A stretch of 59,155 nucleotides of DNA, taken from Candidatus Endomicrobium macrotermitis. Its GTDB lineage: Bacteria > Elusimicrobiota > Endomicrobiia > Endomicrobiales > Endomicrobiaceae. This document shows positions 54,720-59,155 of the stretch, piece by piece. Where the stretch lies: contig JAISVT010000011.1 in NCBI GenBank assembly GCA_031271405.1, positions 1 through 59,155 of the forward strand. The letters run 5' to 3'. Position 1 is the stretch's first letter; every line of letters starts with the position of its first letter. The notes under the pieces were generated by a model that had not been told where the DNA came from, did not search any database, and worked only from the letters and a program-made list of their open reading frames with translations. A program made the position numbers and the translations under genes.

Positions 54720-55463
54720 TTACTCAAACGTATACTTCCTCATCAAACTTTTCATATCGCTTACGGCTTTCTCAAGGCCTGTAAACACTGATTTCGATAT
54801 TATCGAAAAACCTATGTTAAACTCGTTCATTTCCTTTATTGAACATATCTTTTCGATATTGGCATAATCAAGACCGTGCCCGGCGTTTACCGTAAGCCCT
54901 TTGGAAACCGCAAAAGAGGATGCATCGGCGATTTTTTTAATCTCGTCTTTGAATTCCGGCGAAATTTTCCCGCGCTCTTTGAAAAAACGGGCGTACTTTC
55001 CCGTATGTATTTCTACCGCGTCCGCAAAGATCTGAGAACACGCGTTTACCTGGTCAATGTCGGCCTCGATAAACATGCTGACTTTTATTCCGGCTTTTTT
55101 CAGCCTTGCGGTTATGCCGGCAAGCCTGTCTTTTTGGCGCGCTACGTCAAGCCCGCCCTCCGTAGTAAGTTCTTCTCTTTTCTCCGGCACGAGGCAAACG
55201 AAATGAGGTTTTACTTCCAAAGCGATTTTTACTATTTCATCGTTTGCCGACATTTCAAGATTGAGTTTTGTCCTAAGCGTCTCTTTCAAGCCGAAAACGT
55301 CGGTATCCTGTATATGCCGCCTGTCTTCCCTGAGGTGAACGGTTATGCCGTCCGCCCCGGCCTTTTCGCAAACGGCGGCAGCGTCCGTTACGCTCGGAAA
55401 ACCTTCTTTTCTGGCTTCCCTTAAAGTCGCTATATGGTCTATATTAACGCCCAGTTTTATCAT
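54720..55463 (-). CDS. pdxJ: Pyridoxine 5'-phosphate synthase
   Basis: 247 residues, normal length. The family start LGVNIDHIATLREARK is present, with GADGITVHLREDRRHIQD near residue 34 and AGHGLDYANI near 195. It closes the pyridoxine ring from 3-amino-2-oxopropyl phosphate and deoxyxylulose 5-phosphate. The ATG overlaps the glmM end by 20 bases, so it is coupled to the cell-wall precursor unit. Confidence 0.96.
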   Translation of the reverse strand: MIKLGVNIDHIATLREARKEGFPSVTDAAAVCEKAGADGITVHLREDRRHIQDTDVFGLKETLRTKLNLEMSANDEIVKIALEVKPHFVCLVPEKREELTTEGGLDVARQKDRLAGITARLKKAGIKVSMFIEADIDQVNACSQIFADAVEIHTGKYARFFKERGKISPEFKDEIKKIADASSFAVSKGLTVNAGHGLDYANIEKICSIKEMNEFNIGFSIISKSVFTGLEKAVSDMKSLMRKYTFE

Positions 55464-56811
55464 TTATTTCCCCGTATATAAAATCCGCGGTTTTTTCCGC
55501 GATTTCACGTATTCTGTTTTTATCTTTTCCTTCAACCATAACGCGAAGCAGGTTCTCGGTGCCCGAATACCTTACAAGCATCTGGCCGTCGCCCGAAAGT
55601 TCTTTTTTGAAACTTTCTATAAGTTTTCGCGATCCGGGCAGCTTTTCAAGCGGGACTTTTTCGGAAACTTTTTTGTTTATCAAAATCTGCGGATATTTTT
55701 CGACGCCCGAAACGAACTCGGACAAAGTTTTATTCTCGGCGTTCAAAGCCTCAAGGAGCTGAACCGCGCTTAAAATGCCGTCGCCGGTCTGCAAAATATC
55801 GCCGAAAATAAAATGCCCGGACTGTTCCCCGCCCAAAGACGCTTTATATTTTCTCATATCTTCCAGAACGTATCTGTCTCCGACTTTTGAAGCGACGGTT
55901 TTTATACCCGCTTCTTTCATGGCTTTGAAAAACCCGGTATTTGCCATAACAGTAGCGACCAATATGTTGTTTTTCAATTTTTTGTTCTTTTTCAGATATT
56001 TTGCCATAGAAGAAAGGAAAAAATCGCCGTCTCTTATTTCGCCGTTTTCGTCTATGCATATAAGCCTGTCCGCGTCTCCGTCAAAAGCAAAACCGCAGAA
56101 CGCTTTTTTCTTTTTTACGGTTTCCGCGGCGTGCTGCGGATGCAATGCCCCGCAATTCAAATTTATATTTTTCCCGTCCGGTTTTGCGTTTAAAACTATG
56201 ACCTTTACGCCGAGTTTTTCCAGTATTTCCGGAGCGCATTTGTAAGACGCGCCGTTTGCGCAGTCGATTACGACGGTTCTGCCTTTCAGAGAATTTTTGC
56301 AGCCGGCGCCGGCGGCTTTTATTATGAATTTTTCATAATCTTTTAAAAGGGAAGCGTTTTCTTTAATTTTCGTTTTCGATTTGTCCGGGCGCGGCGCGGC
56401 GCAACAGTTTGCAAGGTGTTTTTGTATTCCGCTTTCGATTTCCGCTTCAACGGCGTCGGCAAGTTTTGAGCCTCTCGAATCGAATATTTTTATTCCGTTG
56501 TCGTTATACGGATTATGCGAAGCGGATATCACTATCGCCGCGCAGTAATTTCCTTTTCTGACAAGGCACGAAGCCGCGGGCGTAGGCATGACGCCGCCGA
56601 AAACGGTTTTTACGCCGGCTGACAAAATGCCTTCGGCCAGGCATTTTTGTATTCTTTTGCCGGACTGCCTGGTGTCGCGTATTATAAGGATTTTCGAAGC
56701 GGAATTTTTTAACGTTTCCGCAGCCGATTTTCCTATCACAAAAAGAGTTTTATCGTCGAAAGGAAATTTTGAAGAATCCCCTCTTATTCCGTCTGTGCCG
56801 AAGAGTTTCAT
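55444..56811 (-). CDS. glmM: Phosphoglucosamine mutase
   Basis: 455 residues, the expected length. It starts LFGTDGIRGDSSKFPFD, has the catalytic phosphoserine in IVISASHNPYNDNGIKIF (Ser near residue 96), the metal loop FAFDGDADRLICID near 240, and VRYSGTENLLRVMVEG near 418. It interconverts glucosamine 6- and 1-phosphate for peptidoglycan and lipopolysaccharide. It follows cdaA and a minimal cdaR, the usual cdaA-cdaR-glmM arrangement. Confidence 0.97.
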   Translation of the reverse strand: MKLFGTDGIRGDSSKFPFDDKTLFVIGKSAAETLKNSASKILIIRDTRQSGKRIQKCLAEGILSAGVKTVFGGVMPTPAASCLVRKGNYCAAIVISASHNPYNDNGIKIFDSRGSKLADAVEAEIESGIQKHLANCCAAPRPDKSKTKIKENASLLKDYEKFIIKAAGAGCKNSLKGRTVVIDCANGASYKCAPEILEKLGVKVIVLNAKPDGKNINLNCGALHPQHAAETVKKKKAFCGFAFDGDADRLICIDENGEIRDGDFFLSSMAKYLKKNKKLKNNILVATVMANTGFFKAMKEAGIKTVASKVGDRYVLEDMRKYKASLGGEQSGHFIFGDILQTGDGILSAVQLLEALNAENKTLSEFVSGVEKYPQILINKKVSEKVPLEKLPGSRKLIESFKKELSGDGQMLVRYSGTENLLRVMVEGKDKNRIREIAEKTADFIYGEINDKTGR

Positions 56812-56825
56812 TTATTTATCCGTTA

Positions 56826-56924
56826 TTACCTGTATAAGGCAAGCATCCATACGACCACCGCAAGCCCGAAAGCCAGAAGTTTAAGATGCAGGTTCTTTTT
56901 GATTTTGTTAAACAAGTTTTTCAT
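56826..56924 (-). CDS. Minimal CdaR: single membrane helix only (32 residues)
   Basis: A small ORF, MKNLFNKIKKNLHLKLLAFG followed by a hydrophobic run LAVVVWMLALYR and tandem stops TAATAA. The ATG overlaps the cdaA stop by four bases (ATGA). The position between cdaA and glmM and the N-terminal NLHLKLLAFGLAVVVW pattern match the start of CdaR/YbbR, whose normal form carries several YbbR domains after this helix. Here those domains are gone. It may be a remnant, or a retained helix that still regulates CdaA. Confidence 0.75.
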   Translation of the reverse strand: MKNLFNKIKKNLHLKLLAFGLAVVVWMLALYR

Positions 56925-57688
56925 TTTGAACTCAATACCTTGCCGTTAGTATCTATAATTTCCGCAAGTTTCTGCGGGGTTATGTTGCCTCTGAGCCTTC
57001 CCTTGTAAGCGACTGAAATTTGGCCGGTTTCCTCGGAAACCACTATTATTATCGCGTCGGTTATTTCGCTGAGCCCCAGCGCAGCCCTGTGCCTTGTGCC
57101 GAATATTTTAACGTTCATATCGTTGCTTAAAGGCAAAAGGCAGCCCGCGGCGACTATCTTATCGCGGTTTATTATTACCGCCCCGTCGTGAAGAGGGGCC
57201 GACTTATTCTTAAAAATGGAAAGAAGCAGCTCTTTCGAAATGTTCGCGTTAAGAGCCACTCCGGTATCGGCAAAATTTCTTAAGCCCATGTCGTTTTCGA
57301 TAGCTATGAGCGCTCCGGTCATAGAAAGGCTCAAACTTTCGCCGGCTTCCGTTATTTCCTGGATGTATCTGTTTTTTATTCCGGTTCCGGTGCCCCAAAT
57401 CTGCCCGCCGATCTGCGCGAGGAAATTCCTTATTTCCGTCTGAAAAACAACCGTAAAAATAATTACGGCGGCAAGCCAGAAATTATTTAAAATCAGGGTG
57501 AGCGCTTTTAAGTGCAATACGTCCCTTGCGATAACGGTCAAAGCGAGTATGACCAAAATCCCGAGAATTATCTGTATGGCTTTAGTGCCTTTGATAATAA
57601 GGATAGCCTTGTAAAACAAAAACGTAAGGATGAGTATGTCTAAAATATTGACTATATAAGAATCGTAAACGTTCTTCAACGCTTCCAT
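56921..57688 (-). CDS. cdaA: Membrane diadenylate cyclase CdaA
   Basis: 255 residues. Three hydrophobic helices lie in the first 85 residues (ILDILILTFLFYKAI, QIILGILVILALTVI, NNFWLAAVIIFTVV). The DisA_N cyclase domain follows, with the active-site motifs LHDGAVII (near residue 165) and GTRHRAALG (near 197). It makes cyclic di-AMP. The gene order cdaA-cdaR-glmM is the standard one; the coupled mini-CdaR gene is next. Confidence 0.95.
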   Translation of the reverse strand: MEALKNVYDSYIVNILDILILTFLFYKAILIIKGTKAIQIILGILVILALTVIARDVLHLKALTLILNNFWLAAVIIFTVVFQTEIRNFLAQIGGQIWGTGTGIKNRYIQEITEAGESLSLSMTGALIAIENDMGLRNFADTGVALNANISKELLLSIFKNKSAPLHDGAVIINRDKIVAAGCLLPLSNDMNVKIFGTRHRAALGLSEITDAIIIVVSEETGQISVAYKGRLRGNITPQKLAEIIDTNGKVLSSK

Positions 57689-57692
57689 ACCG

Positions 57693-58889
57693 CTATACTC
57701 CCCTTATGTTATTTATCAAATTTAAAGCCTCGGCAGTTTCTTTTACGTCGTGAACTCTTACTATGTCGGCTCCCGAAAAAGCCGCAAAAACATTAGCGGC
57801 TACAAACAAAGGCCGCTTTTCAAACGATGTTTTCCTTTCACCGGAAAAACCCTGCACAAACCTTTTACGCGACACTCCGGCAACGACCGCGCCCAGAGAA
57901 GAAAAAACATTCATATTTTTTACGAGTTCCATATTGTGCGCGGCGGTTTTTCCGAAACCGTTTCCGGGATCGACGGCTATAAAACCGCTTTCTATGCCGA
58001 AACTTTCCGCGTACTCTTTTTGTTTTTCCAAAAATTCAAAAACTTCCGAAACACAGTTTTTATATTGCGGATTTTTTTGCATATTTCCCGGAGTCCCCTT
58101 CATATGCATAAGAATAACTCCGGCTTTTTCGTCCGCTATAAGTTTTGCAAGTTTGTCTTTCGCGTATCTTAAAGCGTAAATATCGTTTATTATGTCCGCG
58201 CCCTCAGAAAGAGCGGCTTTTGCTGTCTCATATTTGTAAGTATCTATTGAAACCGGGATTTTTACGGATTTTTTTATTTTTTTTAATGCCGGAATAAGCC
58301 TTTTTATCTCGGTTTTCGCGTCAACGGGCTTAACGCCCGGCCTTGTGGACTCCGCGCCCATGTCTATTATTTGCGCCCCGTCTTTTTCAAATTCCAAAGC
58401 CCGTTTTAAAGCGTCATCGGGATTTGTAAGCCCGTCCCCGGAAAAAGATTCCGGATCCGTATTTATTATCCCCATTACCGCGGGCTTTCCGAAAATAATC
58501 CTTGATTTTTTAAATCTGAAAACTCTTTCGCCGCCTGAAATATCCGCAATTACGGATTTCAGCTTTTCGGAAACTTCTTTCAGCCCGAACGGCTGCAAAC
58601 AAAGTTTGTCTTTTAAAATCTCCAGCTGCCTTACCGTGGCTGACAGGACAATGCCGGAAAAACCTTTTTTAAACCTGCTGACGTTTTCGCTTACCGCCGC
58701 TTCCGCTCCGCAGGCAAGAGCTTCCTGTTTTAAAATATTTGCCGCTCTGTTATCGAGCTTTTCGATCATCACCGGCTTTAAAAGCGCTTTTTTCGCAAGC
58801 GGTTTCATAACGCGCGGATCGCAGCCCGTTTTTTTTACGAGATTTAACGCGTCGCTAAAATTGTCAACAACGGCTTTTCTTACAAGCAT
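57693..58889 (-). CDS. folP: Dihydropteroate synthase with N-terminal extension
   Basis: 398 residues, about 120 longer than the common enzyme. The catalytic barrel begins near residue 130: VMGIINTDPESFSGDG, IIDMGAESTRPG, VSIDTYKYETAKAA, ADIINDIYAL, AVDPGNGFGKT and VAGVSRKRFVQ, all expected. It joins para-aminobenzoate to the pterin diphosphate. The N-terminal 120 residues do not resemble HPPK or DHNA domains; similar N-extended forms exist in other phyla. It follows folE, and cdaA follows within 4 bases of its stop, so a folate and c-di-AMP transcript is likely. Confidence 0.93.
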   Translation of the reverse strand: MLVRKAVVDNFSDALNLVKKTGCDPRVMKPLAKKALLKPVMIEKLDNRAANILKQEALACGAEAAVSENVSRFKKGFSGIVLSATVRQLEILKDKLCLQPFGLKEVSEKLKSVIADISGGERVFRFKKSRIIFGKPAVMGIINTDPESFSGDGLTNPDDALKRALEFEKDGAQIIDMGAESTRPGVKPVDAKTEIKRLIPALKKIKKSVKIPVSIDTYKYETAKAALSEGADIINDIYALRYAKDKLAKLIADEKAGVILMHMKGTPGNMQKNPQYKNCVSEVFEFLEKQKEYAESFGIESGFIAVDPGNGFGKTAAHNMELVKNMNVFSSLGAVVAGVSRKRFVQGFSGERKTSFEKRPLFVAANVFAAFSGADIVRVHDVKETAEALNLINNIRGV

Positions 58890-58925
58890 TTAAAATCCTT
58901 GTCTTTGTCTGCCTTCTTAATCTTC

Positions 58926-59155
58926 TTACTTTAAGAGCGCCGTTGCCTCGGATCTCGTGCGCATATCTTTCAAAAATATGCCGCGCATTGCGGAAGTTAT
59001 CATTTTTGATCCGGGCTTTTTGACTCCCCGCATCGTCATGCAAAGATGTTCGGCTTCCATTACGACCATAACGCCGCGGGGCATAATGGATTTCATTACG
59101 GTATCGGCAACTTGTTTCGTAAGCCTTTCCTGAAGCTGAAGCCTGTTTGCAAAAA
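58926..59155 (-). CDS. folE: GTP cyclohydrolase I, C-terminal part (5' end off window)
   Basis: At least 75 residues of the C-terminal domain are present; the 5' end lies beyond the right edge. [36 protein letters not shown] and [11 protein letters not shown] are signature segments of GTP cyclohydrolase I, including the conserved zinc-ligand Cys in EAEHLCM. It makes dihydroneopterin triphosphate for folate. The neighbouring folP supports the assignment. Confidence 0.96.
   Translation of the reverse strand, partial: FANRLQLQERLTKQVADTVMKSIMPRGVMVVMEAEHLCMTMRGVKKPGSKMITSAMRGIFLKDMRTRSEATALLK

Noticed and set aside
54026-54784. Plus-strand ORF of 252 codons opposite nagB
   Set aside because: Antisense shadow of nagB, which has complete motifs.

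Overview
The window is a contiguous bacterial chromosome segment of 59 kb with densely packed genes. Nearly all genes lie on the minus strand; the only confident plus-strand genes are an aminotransferase and an acyltransferase near 15.7-17.4 kb. Gene content suggests a Gram-negative anaerobe. There is a heptosyltransferase-like GT9, nucleotide-sugar enzymes, a flippase, the [FeFe]-hydrogenase maturase HydE, and riboflavin, folate, PLP and pyrimidine biosynthesis. The giant protein with an N-terminal QDLH/LEGA/GGFHT signature reminds me of Elusimicrobiota or Omnitrophota. That assignment is recall plus inference and should be tested with RecA, CarB or MetK trees. No rRNA, tRNA, CRISPR or IS transposase was seen.

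Layout. 1-8.4 kb: an operon encoding a 204-residue membrane or secreted protein and, translationally coupled to it, a giant protein of at least 2,580 residues that runs off the left edge. The giant protein combines a TraB/ChaN-like region, an HExxH motif, a SecA/DEAD-like ATPase region, many hydrophobic segments, a C39-like cysteine-peptidase region and an acidic tail of 18-residue repeats. 8.4-10.3 kb: a secreted YD-repeat-like protein and a small single-span membrane protein. 10.3-14.1 kb: ribD-ribE-ribBA-ribH behind an FMN riboswitch with a terminator. 14.2-21.4 kb: surface glycan genes (GT61, DegT aminotransferase, hexapeptide acyltransferase, three GT2-type enzymes, GT9). 21.4-25.9 kb: ahcY-metK, then a sugar nucleotidyltransferase and an epimerase.

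26.2-29.5 kb: an AT-rich restriction-modification cassette (two D12-class adenine methyltransferases plus an HNH protein) directly downstream of recA. 30.8-37.2 kb: a small lipoprotein, nucleotide-sugar dehydrogenase, epimerase, mnmA, hydE and a flippase. 37.2-43.9 kb: a DUF2779-type nuclease-like protein, a PHP phosphoesterase, PIN-PhoH, DUF1846 and purF. 44-45.8 kb: a decayed-looking patch with a truncated AAA-protein N-terminus, an ankyrin protein and a transporter remnant. 45.8-51.3 kb: carB and carA separated by a three-gene DUF3990/DUF3791 toxin-antitoxin-like cassette. 51.4-59.2 kb: an M20 amidohydrolase, nnrD, acpS, nagB, pdxJ, glmM, a minimal cdaR, cdaA, folP and the 3' part of folE.

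Most noteworthy: the giant multidomain protein; PurF with Ser in place of the catalytic N-terminal Cys; a CdaR reduced to one membrane helix between cdaA and glmM; a short dispersed repeat that supplies the last codons of three unrelated genes (metK, hydE, PHP); and the DUF3990 cassette inserted between carA and carB.
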